From Spongiihabitans sp963422685 (GTDB taxonomy: Bacteria; Pseudomonadota; Gammaproteobacteria; Arenicellales; Poriferihabitantaceae): a DNA stretch of 64,000 bases. Position 1 is the stretch's first letter; each line of letters begins with the position of its first letter. The position numbers and the translations under genes were made by a program. The notes under the pieces are model-generated. The model did not search any database, was not told the DNA's origin, and worked only from the letters and a program-made list of their open reading frames with translations. Below are positions 45,200 to 52,963 of this stretch, piece after piece. The DNA lies in assembly GCA_963422685.1 (NCBI GenBank), contig OY730442.1, forward strand, positions 2,046,001-2,110,000, written 5' to 3'.

Positions 45200-45251
45200 G
45201 GGGTTGTGTATAAGAGCTTGATTTATAAGGGAGAGTCAACCCCTTTTTTTA
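45200..45251 (+). terminator. Intrinsic terminator of dctQMP
   Basis: GGGGTTG at 45200-45206 pairs with CAACCCC at 45238-45244, followed by seven T. The 31-base loop can fold further through its TTATAA-type ends. Position and U-run fit a rho-independent end for the rightward TRAP operon. Confidence 0.7.
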
Positions 45252-45261
45252 TAAGCGCACA

Positions 45262-45402
45262 ATAAAAAGCCCAAGTCAGAAATGACTTGGGCTCACCCCG
45301 AAATATGTAAACGTCTCCTTAGGGTCGAGAATCATCAATCCATGATGCCAAAAACCAACCCCGCTTCTTTAATCCTCTCCCGAGTGACATATCCTCAAGG
45401 TG
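45262..45402 (-). ncRNA. Candidate CRP-controlled small RNA
   Basis: Predicted leftward transcript of about 140 bases between convergent dctP and cysC. A perfect CRP-type palindrome is centred at 45443.5. A -10-like CACAAT (minus strand 45414-45409) would place the start at 45402, exactly 41.5 bases from the site centre (class II spacing). The transcript ends at an intrinsic terminator. Internally it folds into a stem GGGTTG/CGACCC enclosing ATCAT/ATGAT with GGA in the loop. There are five GGA trinucleotides (in GAGGATA, GGGAGAG, GAGGATT, ATGGATT and AAGGAGA), which recalls CsrA/RsmA-binding RNAs. No credible coding frame overlaps. No known RNA family was recognised. Confidence 0.45.
45265..45294 (-). 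terminator. Intrinsic terminator, leftward
   Basis: AGCCCAAGTC (45269-45278) and GACTTGGGCT (45285-45294) form a perfect 10-bp stem with a six-base loop. On the minus strand it is followed by TTTTATT. It would end the candidate small RNA, or transcripts reading through from cysC about 390 bases upstream. On the plus strand the following bases are C-rich, so it acts leftwards only. Confidence 0.8.
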
Positions 45403-45435
45403 TGACGATTGTGCAGTCTCCACAATGATAACAAT

Positions 45436-45451
45436 GTGACCTGAGTCACAC
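45436..45451. promoter_or_regulatory. Perfect CRP-type binding palindrome
   Basis: TGTGA CCTGAG TCACA is an exact match to the two conserved half-sites TGTGA-N6-TCACA of CRP, flanked by AA and CT. It lies between two convergent genes and is upstream of neither dctQMP nor cysC. Its natural target is therefore a transcript starting in this gap, most simply the leftward small RNA. A related FNR-family factor could also bind. Confidence 0.6.
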
Positions 45452-45680
45452 TTTGTCGATTATTTTTAACTGATTTGTTTATTATTGCAGGGCAATAACC
45501 CGCCGGCCTCGTCATCGCCGGCCCGGTTCGCTCGACGGTTTGTGCGCCATGATGCACGTAGCCAGATGATCGAATCTACCAAACCACAGGCTACGGTAAA
45601 TCTGCTCACGCCATCACAATTAATCAAGGGAATGCCCAAATAAACCAAAACGGCTATCTGTATCCGATAAATCCGCAGGA

Positions 45681-46319
45681 CTATTTACTTCTAACACTAT
45701 CGGTCGAAAATAGCTGCCTGGACTCCAGCAGATCTATCACCTTATCGACGCATTCCTCTACTTCCAGGTCAGATGTGTTGACCATAAGGTCGGCATTTTG
45801 TGGTTCTTCGTAGGGCGAAGAAATTCCGGTGAAATCGGCGATCTCTCCTTTCCGGGCTCTTTGATACAGCCCTTTGACATCGCGGTTTTCGCAAACTTCC
45901 AACGGGCATTTACAATACACTTCCAGGAAATCATGCTCCTGATCAACCATCAGTTTTACGCGCTGGCGATCCACCCGAAAAGGCGAAATGAAGGCAGTCA
46001 AAGCGATTACTCCGGATTCGATAAACAGCCTGGCCATCTGGCCGATGCGGCGGATATTTTCGCACCGGTCAGTGTCTGAAAACCCCAGGTCACCGCACAG
46101 ACCGTGGCGTACATTATCACCATCGAAAACAAAGGTTCGGCATCCACGCTGATGCAGCCTTTCTTCCACAGCGTGGGCCAGGGTTGACTTTCCACTACCG
46201 GATAATCCGGTAAACCAGATGATGGCACTGCGATGACCGTTTTGGCTTTCTCGGCGAGTACGGGTTACAGTTGGCTGGTACCAGATAGTGTTGAAAGATT
46301 TTTCGGGTGTTTCGGACAC
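45681..46319 (-). CDS. cysC: Adenylylsulfate (APS) kinase
   Basis: Phosphorylates APS at the 3' position to PAPS, for sulfate assimilation or sulfation. The 212-residue product has the P-loop FTGLSGSGKSTLA (about 36-46), FVFDGDNVRHGLCGDLGFS, the ENIRRIGQMARLF lid segment, TAFISPFRVDR and the C-terminal FTGISSPYEEP, all standard for CysC. Start codon is GTG (complement of 46317-46319). cysD and cysN are not in the window, so it stands apart from its usual operon. It lies downstream of proW on the same strand, separated by a 20-bp palindrome. Confidence 0.95.
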   Translation of the reverse strand: MSETPEKSFNTIWYQPTVTRTRRESQNGHRSAIIWFTGLSGSGKSTLAHAVEERLHQRGCRTFVFDGDNVRHGLCGDLGFSDTDRCENIRRIGQMARLFIESGVIALTAFISPFRVDRQRVKLMVDQEHDFLEVYCKCPLEVCENRDVKGLYQRARKGEIADFTGISSPYEEPQNADLMVNTSDLEVEECVDKVIDLLESRQLFSTDSVRSK

Positions 46320-46344
46320 GATATTTTCAGGTTATTGATGAGCA

Positions 46345-46364
46345 ATTTTGCTGCGCAGCAAAAT
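46345..46364. repeat. Perfect 20-bp palindrome between proW and cysC
   Basis: ATTTTGCTGC followed directly by GCAGCAAAAT forms an exact inverted repeat with no spacer. It sits 22 bases after the proW stop and 25 before the cysC start. On either strand the RNA hairpin ends in UUUU, so it could be a weak two-way terminator. As DNA it could be an operator for cysC. Confidence 0.75.
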
Positions 46365-46386
46365 AGCTATGGCGCCAGCCTCTTGC

Positions 46387-47916
46387 TTATTGCCGTGCAG
46401 TTTTCTTGGCGTAGTGGCCCTGAATTATCCGGTCAATTACCATGGCGCAAAACAAAATGGCCAGTCCGGCCAGCATTCCCTGACCTTTTGCAGCATATTG
46501 CAGCGCTTCCAGAACATTCTTGCCCAGACCGCCCGCGCCTATCAAAGAGGCAATCACCACCATCGATAAACACATCAGGATGGTCTGGTTGATTCCGGTC
46601 ATTATCGATGGCATAGCCAGCGGAATCTCAACGTCCTTGAGCAGGCTGAATTTGGTGCAGCCAAAGGCAATCGCCGCTTCTTTGGTGTGCTCGGGTACGC
46701 TTTTCATACCCAGGGCCGTGAGGCGAATCACTGGCGGCATACCAAAAATAATCGTGGACAGTACGCCTGGCGGTTTGCCGGTTCCGAAGAATGCGATGAT
46801 AGGAATCAAGTATACGAACGCGGGCATGGTCTGCATAAAATCCAGTACGGGCAAAGCGGCATTATAGGCTCGTTGACTTTTGCCAAACCAGATACCCAGC
46901 GGAATACCAAGTAAAACACATAAAAATGCCGCAGCGCCGAGCAGGGCCACCGTTTGCATGCTGGTTTCCCACAATCCAAACAAGGCAAGATAGGCCAGGC
47001 AGGCCGCAGTAAAAACGGCGGTTCGCGGTCCCGCCAAACGCCATGCAGTTACCAGAATAACCATCATCACAACCGGCCATGGCGTGTCCACAAATATAGT
47101 CTCCAGTCCGTCAAGAATACTTCGAATCACTTCCACCACACTGTTAAATGCGCCCGCGCCATGCTTCGACAGCCAGTTAAACCCGCTGTCCATCCAGCTT
47201 GACACCGGGGTGAAATATTCCTTGCCGATCGGCACGGTTTTAATCCATTCCGCTGGCCTGGTAAAGGTAAACCGGTACATTGTCAGCGGTACCACTACCA
47301 ACCAGAGCAATCCGCCGAAACCCACCCAGGGCCAATTAAACCCGGAGGGCGTGGCACCCGGTTGCGCACGCCAGTTCAGATACTGTCGCTCGTAGCGCAG
47401 ATTCGCATAGAAGCCCTGAAAGACTTTTATCACCACCATCAGTATCAGGCCGGCAATCAAAATCCCGGTCGCTTCTGCCGCTGCCGCTGCGGCTTCCGCA
47501 GTGACCCGGGCTGCGGCAATTTTGAGGTTGCCTGCGGTTTCAATCAGCCCCTGGGCATTCTCGTCGCCAGCTTCCAGCGCCGCCTGTGCTTTTTGGTACA
47601 ATTCCTTCCAGCGGGTATTCAGACGCTCTGCCCGGGCCAGCTTGTCCGCGCCCAAATCCCCCCACAACCCGCGGCCTATCTGAACCAGGGCAAGCAGCTC
47701 AAGCACCAGGAATGTCCAGAATTGGCCCCACAGACCACGAGAGGCGGCCCAGAATGGCCCGGCCACGGCTGCCATGGTGTTCCAACTCCAGGGGAATTTT
47801 GTGGCAGATTGAATCTTGCCAAACTCTTTGTTGTAATATTCATCGTTCGCGCCAACAAATTCGCCGATGGAACTGTTCAGGGTGCTGGGCCCTGCGCTTA
47901 AGCCGGTTTCTTGCAT
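46387..47916 (-). CDS. proW: Glycine betaine/proline ABC permease (ProW-like), extended
   Basis: A 509-residue inner-membrane permease. The C-terminal 240 residues are the OpuA/ProW permease domain: IPLGIWFGKSQRAYNAALPVLDFMQTMPAFVYLIPIIAFFG and the coupling-helix EAAIAFGCTKFSLLKDVEIP. In front is a long region with FWTFLVLELLALVQIG and ILIAGLILMVVIKVFQGFY as added spans, separated by an Ala/Glu-rich helix (about 95-150). E. coli ProW has about 354 residues, so the extra part is substantial. Its ATG shares one base with the proV stop (TAATG). It forms the membrane channel for ProV and ProX. Confidence 0.88.
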   Translation of the reverse strand: MQETGLSAGPSTLNSSIGEFVGANDEYYNKEFGKIQSATKFPWSWNTMAAVAGPFWAASRGLWGQFWTFLVLELLALVQIGRGLWGDLGADKLARAERLNTRWKELYQKAQAALEAGDENAQGLIETAGNLKIAAARVTAEAAAAAAEATGILIAGLILMVVIKVFQGFYANLRYERQYLNWRAQPGATPSGFNWPWVGFGGLLWLVVVPLTMYRFTFTRPAEWIKTVPIGKEYFTPVSSWMDSGFNWLSKHGAGAFNSVVEVIRSILDGLETIFVDTPWPVVMMVILVTAWRLAGPRTAVFTAACLAYLALFGLWETSMQTVALLGAAAFLCVLLGIPLGIWFGKSQRAYNAALPVLDFMQTMPAFVYLIPIIAFFGTGKPPGVLSTIIFGMPPVIRLTALGMKSVPEHTKEAAIAFGCTKFSLLKDVEIPLAMPSIMTGINQTILMCLSMVVIASLIGAGGLGKNVLEALQYAAKGQGMLAGLAILFCAMVIDRIIQGHYAKKTARQ

Positions 47917-48980
47917 TAGCTGTCTCCTCCTTTTATGCCTTTGAGAAGGGTTGTTTTGTTGACCACGCCCACATCTGTGCCATCTGTATTCTGAATCACA
48001 ATGGGTTGATCGGTGGTGGTAGAAATATCAATCAATCCGCTTAAATCTGTTTGCGATGAAACTCTGGGTGCGGTGGCCAGGTCATCGCCATGCTGCAGTG
48101 CGTATTCATCAATTTTCTCCATGATGGTATGGGCGAATATCAGTTTAAGCGTAGAGATGCCTTCGACAAAATCAGTGACATAATCATCAATAGGATTGGT
48201 GACGATTTCTTCAGGTGTGCCGATTTGTACAATAACGCCGTCTTTCATAATCGCAATGCGGTTGCCGATACGGATCGCTTCATCAAGGTCGTGGGTAATA
48301 AACACCGTGGTTTTATCCAGGTCAGCAGAAAGCGCCATAAATTGTTCCTGCAACTGTCTGCGGATTAGCGGATCCAGTGCGGAAAATGGCTCATCCATTA
48401 ATAACACTTCCGGGTCAGACGCCAGCGCCCGGGCAAGACCAACCCGTTGCTGCATCCCGCCGGACAGCTCGCTGGGGAAGCGGTCTTCGTAACCATCCAG
48501 ATTGACCAGGCTCAGACAGCGTTGGGATTCTTCCCAGCGTTTGTTTTTCGGGAAACCCTGCACTTGCAGCGGGAATGCGACGTTATCGCGCACTGTTTTG
48601 TGCGGGAATAACGCCATGTGTTGAAACACCATGCCGATATGCGCGGCCCGCAATTCGCGCAGATCATTTTCGTTCAGCGCCATCACATCCTTGCCCAGGA
48701 CATTGATGTGGCCGGCGGTGGGCTCCAGAAGTCGATTCAAATGGCGAACCATGGTGGATTTGCCCGACCCGGACAGCCCCATGACACAAAATATTTCGCC
48801 TCGCCCCACTGCAAATGAGCATTCGGCCACGCCCACTACACAGCCGAATTTTTCCAGCACCTGTGGTTTGGTAAGGCCTTCTTCCTTTATCGCTGCCATC
48901 GCTTGCTGGCTTTGATCGCCAAATATTTTCCACACATCGTCAAGTTTTATGACTGTTTCACTCAAGTCAATATCCTCCAA
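47916..48980 (-). CDS. proV: Glycine betaine/proline ABC ATPase (ProV-like)
   Basis: Cytosolic ATPase of the osmoprotectant importer, 354 residues. Walker A GLSGSGKST is at about 68-76, with the Q-loop in GMVFQHMALFPHKT. The signature is LSGGMQQRVGLARAL (about 172), Walker B is VLLMDEPFSALDP, and the switch histidine lies in VFITHDLDEA. The C-terminus (QPIVIQNTDGTDVGVVNKTTL) looks like the end of a CBS pair, the osmosensing part of OpuA/ProV, but is shorter than in E. coli (400 residues). It follows proX after 256 bases that contain a terminator. Confidence 0.92.
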   Translation of the reverse strand: MEDIDLSETVIKLDDVWKIFGDQSQQAMAAIKEEGLTKPQVLEKFGCVVGVAECSFAVGRGEIFCVMGLSGSGKSTMVRHLNRLLEPTAGHINVLGKDVMALNENDLRELRAAHIGMVFQHMALFPHKTVRDNVAFPLQVQGFPKNKRWEESQRCLSLVNLDGYEDRFPSELSGGMQQRVGLARALASDPEVLLMDEPFSALDPLIRRQLQEQFMALSADLDKTTVFITHDLDEAIRIGNRIAIMKDGVIVQIGTPEEIVTNPIDDYVTDFVEGISTLKLIFAHTIMEKIDEYALQHGDDLATAPRVSSQTDLSGLIDISTTTDQPIVIQNTDGTDVGVVNKTTLLKGIKGGDS

Positions 48981-49146
48981 ATGGTTTTTTGATAAGCCGA
49001 ATTGCTTAGGTCAGAAACATCTTCCCATGTTTGGGTAAACAGGAATGATGCAGTCGCATCCAGACCATACTCAATCTTGAATCTCCGCATACAAGTCAGG
49101 CCTCGTAGTCAATCAAGCATGGAAATCAAGTTGGCATAGACCCATA

Positions 49147-49187
49147 AAATAAAACGGGCAACACCGTATGTATACATGTTGCCCGTT
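49147..49187 (-). terminator. Terminator or attenuator between proX and proV
   Basis: AACGGGCAACA (49153-49163) and TGTTGCCCGTT (49177-49187) form a perfect 11-bp stem around a 13-base loop. On the minus strand it is followed by TTATTTTA. It lies 50 bases after the proX stop and 166 bases before proV. Partial termination here would make binding protein in excess over the ATPase and permease. Confidence 0.75.
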
Positions 49188-49236
49188 CGCGATCATGCCC
49201 TGGTTAAAAACCTGGCCCATATCCGGCATAAAGTGC

Positions 49237-50196
49237 CTATTTCAGCCACTTTTCAACTGTGCCAGAGTTTTCAGCCACCCAATTCGCGGCAAACGCTGCG
49301 GGGTCCTGTTTTTCCACCACCAGCGCGAAGGTCATTTTTGATACCGTATCCGTATCAAGTTTTATCTTGGACAATACGGATGCCACCTCGGGCATGTCGG
49401 TTTCAAGCGCAGAGGCATAGTGAATATGCAGATAGGCAAGATCCCACGCCACGGCCGCATCGGATTTTTCCAGCCATTCGGGATCGTCCGTAGGCTGAAT
49501 GACATTCCATTTGGCCGCCTCGTAGGTCGGTTCTTTCAGAATCACGAGTTCATGCAGGGCGAACATGTGATGCGGGGTATAACAGAAAAATACGATGTTC
49601 TGACCCTGCGCAACGGCATTGTCTACTTCAGCCAGCGCCAGGGTTTCATCCATTTCTTTCAAGGTCATGGTTTCGGCATATCCATAGCTCTTGCCCCTGA
49701 TTTTCTCCACATTGGTGGATGCCCAACCAGGTGCGCCGATCCAGATTTCACCCAGGCCATCGCCATCAGTATCGAAGTTCGCGGCCATATCGGGATTGGT
49801 TAATTCGGACAATTTTGTGATGCCGGTTCTGTCTGCAGTGCCTTTGGTCACACACATACCCTGAAATGCAGGAACACCGTTCGGGTTCATCGCTACGGTG
49901 CCCTTTTCCTTAACGTAGGTATTGTTCAGGTTAGACTGATTAGGCAGCCAAACTTCAGGGTGAACGTGCATACTGCCAGAATCCATCGCTTCGAAAATGA
50001 TGGGATTGGTGCCATTTTGTAATTCCACTTCCAGACCCAGATTATCTTCAAGGACGACCTTGACCACTTCCGCTGTAACTGCCACGGATGGCCAGTTAGG
50101 AACGCCGATTACAATATCTGCCGCCTGGGCAGTACCGCCGAAACCCAGGATACCGGCAGCCAGCACACCGACCAGCTTTTTATTTACATTTTTCAT
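49237..50196 (-). CDS. proX: Glycine betaine/proline-type substrate-binding protein
   Basis: Periplasmic receptor of 319 residues in the OpuAC/ProX family. The signal peptide KKLVGVLAAGILGFGGTAQA ends before ADIVIGVPNWPSVAVTAEVV. Aromatic residues that could form the cage for quaternary amines are in NWPSVAV, EVWLPNQ and GAPGWAST. It follows the usual ProX order, with FFCYTPHHMFAL and a C-terminal VVEKQDPAAFAANWVAENS. AGGAG lies eight bases before the ATG. The ligand could be glycine betaine, proline betaine or choline. First gene of the leftward proX-(terminator)-proV-proW unit. Confidence 0.9.
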   Translation of the reverse strand: MKNVNKKLVGVLAAGILGFGGTAQAADIVIGVPNWPSVAVTAEVVKVVLEDNLGLEVELQNGTNPIIFEAMDSGSMHVHPEVWLPNQSNLNNTYVKEKGTVAMNPNGVPAFQGMCVTKGTADRTGITKLSELTNPDMAANFDTDGDGLGEIWIGAPGWASTNVEKIRGKSYGYAETMTLKEMDETLALAEVDNAVAQGQNIVFFCYTPHHMFALHELVILKEPTYEAAKWNVIQPTDDPEWLEKSDAAVAWDLAYLHIHYASALETDMPEVASVLSKIKLDTDTVSKMTFALVVEKQDPAAFAANWVAENSGTVEKWLK

Positions 50197-50288
50197 TTAG
50201 AACTCCTACATGATAATAATGGATTGATTGGTTTAAAACGCTTTGGTATCAGCAATAAAAATCTGGACTAAGGCATACTGATTATGAT

Positions 50289-50306
50289 GGTTAATAAGTA
50301 ATAACC
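50289..50306. promoter_or_regulatory. Dyad upstream of proX
   Basis: GGTTA and TAACC, separated by eight A/T-rich bases, form an 18-base dyad 93 bases upstream of the proX start. It lies in the 401-base divergent region (50197-50597) shared with the aminotransferase gene. It is a candidate operator only; no matching -35/-10 pair for proX was convincing. Confidence 0.25.
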
Positions 50307-50522
50307 GTCATTATTACCACCCGCTCAGGCCGTGACGTATAAATTAGTGGTCGCCAGAACTCCCTGCCGAAGTGCGAGTGTAGTGTTATTTCACAGCAAA
50401 TGGCAAGTAAACAGGCTGGAGAGCGTTCACATTAAACAAACTGTCCGCTTAGGAACCGGCAAGTGTCTGGATTTATAGTGGTGGATTGCAGTGGCGGCCG
50501 CGAATCGGGTGCATTGATTACA

Positions 50523-50561
50523 GAGGACAATCCGCCAATGTCCTCAATCTTTCCATATAAT
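50523..50561 (+). promoter_or_regulatory. Dyad and -10 box for the aminotransferase gene
   Basis: GAGGACA (50523-50529) and TGTCCTC (50539-50545) form a perfect seven-base dyad with a nine-base spacer. A perfect TATAAT follows at 50556-50561, 36 bases before the ATG. The position of the -35 box falls in the dyad and has no consensus, the layout expected of a promoter controlled by a protein bound at the dyad. The rest of the divergent gap shows no gene. Confidence 0.45.
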
Positions 50562-50597
50562 AGCTGCTGATTATTCCTAAAATTAAGCGAGAACTGC

Positions 50598-51947
50598 ATG
50601 ACTACCAGCCAAAACCCTTGTTCGTTCAAGCCCGGTGCAGCGGATTCTGAGCTCGACTATGCGCTGGCGCAGGCCCGGGAGCGTTATGTGAAAAAGCGGC
50701 CGCAATCCGCTGCCGCTTTTGATTTGTCTGCGAAATACATGCCCGGGGGTAATACCCGAACCGTGCTGTTTCATCACCCGTTTCCACTTCGCATTGTGGC
50801 CGGGGACGGCTGTCGGGTCACGGATGCTGACGGCATGGTGTATGTGAATATGCTCGGGGAATATACTGCCGGGCTGTTTGGCCACAATCATCCCGTGATT
50901 AGAAAGGCAATCGACCATGCTTTGGATCATGGCCTGAATTTGAGTGGGCACAACCCGGACGAAATTAAACTGGCCGAACTGGTTTGCCGCCGATTTCCGT
51001 CATTGGACAAGGTTCGGTTTACCAACTCCGGAACCGAAGCCAACCTGCTGGCAATTTCGACTGCGTGTTATTTGACGGGCCGTAAAAAAGTGCTGGTGTT
51101 TAATGGCGGATACCACGGCGGATTGCTGTACTTCAAGCGCGGCGGTATACCAATCAATGCGCCATTCGACTATGTGGTCTCAAACTATAATGACGTAGAG
51201 AATACCCGGGAATTAATCGCGCAAAATGCCGATGAGATCGCCTGTATTCTGGTTGAGCCCATGCAGGGCTCTGCTGGATGTATCCCAGCGTCTTGCGGGT
51301 TTCTGAAAATGCTGCGCGAGCAAAGCACTCGTGTGGGTGCGGTGCTGATTTTCGACGAAGTCATGACTTCCCGAATTTCCCCGGCAGGTGCGCAGGGGTT
51401 ATTCGGCGTGATTCCAGATATGACTACTCTGGGAAAATATATCGGAGGCGGTATGTCATTTGGCGCCTTTGGTGGAAGCGAAAGAATCATGGGAATTTTT
51501 GACCCCAGGTCAGCCGACGCAATCCCCCATGCCGGCACATTTAACAACAATTCTCTGACTATGGCGGCGGGCGTGGCCGCTATGGGAAAAGTGCTGACCG
51601 ATGAGGCGCTGCACCAGGTTAACGCACGCGGCGATCAACTCAGAGCTGATTTGAATCAAATTGCCAGGCAGGGCAAGTGCTGTATTCAATTCACCGGACT
51701 TGGATCCTTGCTGGGGATGCATACCACTTTAAATCCCATATCAAGCACGTCGGATCTTTGTGGCTGCGATGACCGCAAGGTGGAGTTGATATTTCTGGAT
51801 TTGCTGGAGAAAGGTTACTACATTGCCAGACGGGGTTTTATTGCATTAATGATTCCAGTGGGCGATGCTGAAATTGATGGTTTTAAGGCGGCATTTTCTG
51901 AGGTGATTACAACCAGAGACGAATTGTCAGAGCAGCCGCTATTATAA
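50598..51947 (+). CDS. Class III aminotransferase (glutamate-1-semialdehyde mutase-like)
   Basis: A 449-residue PLP enzyme. Visible are MPGGNTRTVLFHHPFPLRI and the FTNSGTEANLLAISTA phosphate loop. VFNGGYHGGLLYF has the stacking aromatic, and LIFDEVMTSR has the cofactor aspartate. The Schiff-base lysine is in TTLGKYIGGGMSFGAFGG, and HAGTFNNNSLTMAAG follows. The pattern is that of the GSA-aminomutase branch, but such paralogues often act on other amino acids. The conserved N-terminus lacks features that would prove HemL. Lying beside proX and a dioxygenase, it may belong to osmolyte or amino-acid breakdown; that is inference. It has its own promoter-like region. Confidence 0.82.
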   Translation: MTTSQNPCSFKPGAADSELDYALAQARERYVKKRPQSAAAFDLSAKYMPGGNTRTVLFHHPFPLRIVAGDGCRVTDADGMVYVNMLGEYTAGLFGHNHPVIRKAIDHALDHGLNLSGHNPDEIKLAELVCRRFPSLDKVRFTNSGTEANLLAISTACYLTGRKKVLVFNGGYHGGLLYFKRGGIPINAPFDYVVSNYNDVENTRELIAQNADEIACILVEPMQGSAGCIPASCGFLKMLREQSTRVGAVLIFDEVMTSRISPAGAQGLFGVIPDMTTLGKYIGGGMSFGAFGGSERIMGIFDPRSADAIPHAGTFNNNSLTMAAGVAAMGKVLTDEALHQVNARGDQLRADLNQIARQGKCCIQFTGLGSLLGMHTTLNPISSTSDLCGCDDRKVELIFLDLLEKGYYIARRGFIALMIPVGDAEIDGFKAAFSEVITTRDELSEQPLL

Positions 51948-52120
51948 TGTCCAGAAAATTCTTTTGGATTTGCAGGTTTGGCTGCTTGTCCAGGCCATGG
52001 TCAGTATATGAACATACCGAAATTTTGAGTGATGCGGTTTCCATCGTCGTCGGTCACCCTGTACTCGCGGTCCTGCCAGGACGGCCTTGGTCGGCATGAC
52101 TGCGGGGCGTTTTATCGTGG

Positions 52121-52963
52121 TTAGCGCAATGGCTTTCCCCGCCCTTTTACACCGGCATATAAAAATTTTTCTGCAATTTCGATATTACGAATCGAAGCCT
52201 CCACGTCTTCCCTGACCATTATTGCTTGCGGCGCATCCAACAGATTGAAGTTGCCAATGCTGTCCTCGCCAGCAACCAGATGGGCATAGGTTTTTTCGCC
52301 AGCCCGCTGTTTCATTGTCGGCGTAATATAACGAATGGCCAAGCCTATTCTGCGGTCGCCGGACCGGTTGGCGCCGGAGGCGTGGAATATATGCCCATGA
52401 TGCAATGACATTTGTCCCGGTTTGAGTTCCACCTCAACCGCGTCTTCTTCATGCACATCTACCGCTAATTCCTGGCCTCTGCTCAACATGTTGGCATCGG
52501 CAAAAGTGTCTCGATGCGCAACCACATCGCGGGTATGGCTGCCGGGAACAAATCGCATACAACCGCTTCGCATGGTGGCCGGCGAAAGCGCTATCCATGC
52601 GGTAATCTCATCAGCCCCATTCAAACCCCAATAGGTTAAATCCTGATGCCAACTGACGAAGCCTGGGGTATTGGGTTCTTTAATGAAGAAACTCGCATTC
52701 CAGACCAGTAAATTTGGGCCGAGAATGGCTTTGACCGGTTCGAGAACAGCCGGCAAACGGGTCATTTCATCGACAAACGGCAAGACAAAGTTGGCATGGG
52801 TAAACCATATTGTCTGATTCAGGTTTTCTTGCCTGGCCCGTGCTTCTATGCTTTCGAGCTGGTGTCGATACTGGCCAGCCTGATTGGATGTCATTGCATC
52901 GAAGGGAAAACAATAACCATCCCGCTCGTAGTTTTCAGAAATACTGTGGGATGACAAAGCCAT
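52121..52963 (-). CDS. Phytanoyl-CoA dioxygenase family protein
   Basis: A 280-residue Fe(II)/2-oxoglutarate oxygenase with the double-stranded beta-helix fold. The HxD metal motif is in SWHQDLTYWGL, and the distal histidine is in QMSLHHGHIFHASGANRS, with the 2-oxoglutarate arginine in RRIGLAIRYITP. Members hydroxylate small metabolites, for example ectoine, phytanoyl-CoA or halogenation substrates. Ectoine hydroxylase signatures are not evident. GAGG lies five bases before the ATG. It converges with the aminotransferase gene over a 173-base gap (51948-52120) in which I see nothing. Confidence 0.85.
   Translation of the reverse strand: MALSSHSISENYERDGYCFPFDAMTSNQAGQYRHQLESIEARARQENLNQTIWFTHANFVLPFVDEMTRLPAVLEPVKAILGPNLLVWNASFFIKEPNTPGFVSWHQDLTYWGLNGADEITAWIALSPATMRSGCMRFVPGSHTRDVVAHRDTFADANMLSRGQELAVDVHEEDAVEVELKPGQMSLHHGHIFHASGANRSGDRRIGLAIRYITPTMKQRAGEKTYAHLVAGEDSIGNFNLLDAPQAIMVREDVEASIRNIEIAEKFLYAGVKGRGKPLR

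Noticed and set aside
45262..45402. Glycine riboswitch, suggested by GGGAGAG in the candidate RNA
   Set aside because: The CCGAAGGGGCAA and CTCTCAGG blocks of the glycine aptamer are absent and no gene lies downstream on that strand.
45436..45451. GacA box (TGTAAG-N6-CTTACA), which would also suit an Rsm-type RNA
   Set aside because: The palindrome is 16 bases with TGTGA/TCACA arms, matching CRP and not the 18-base GacA box.
45369..45557. 62-codon minus-strand frame over the CRP site
   Set aside because: It crosses the palindrome and predicted promoter, has no ribosome site and no similarity; the RNA interpretation explains the conserved-looking signals better.
50598..51947. Naming the class III aminotransferase hemL
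   Set aside because: The wider GSA-aminomutase branch includes many enzymes with other substrates, and no haem-synthesis genes are near.
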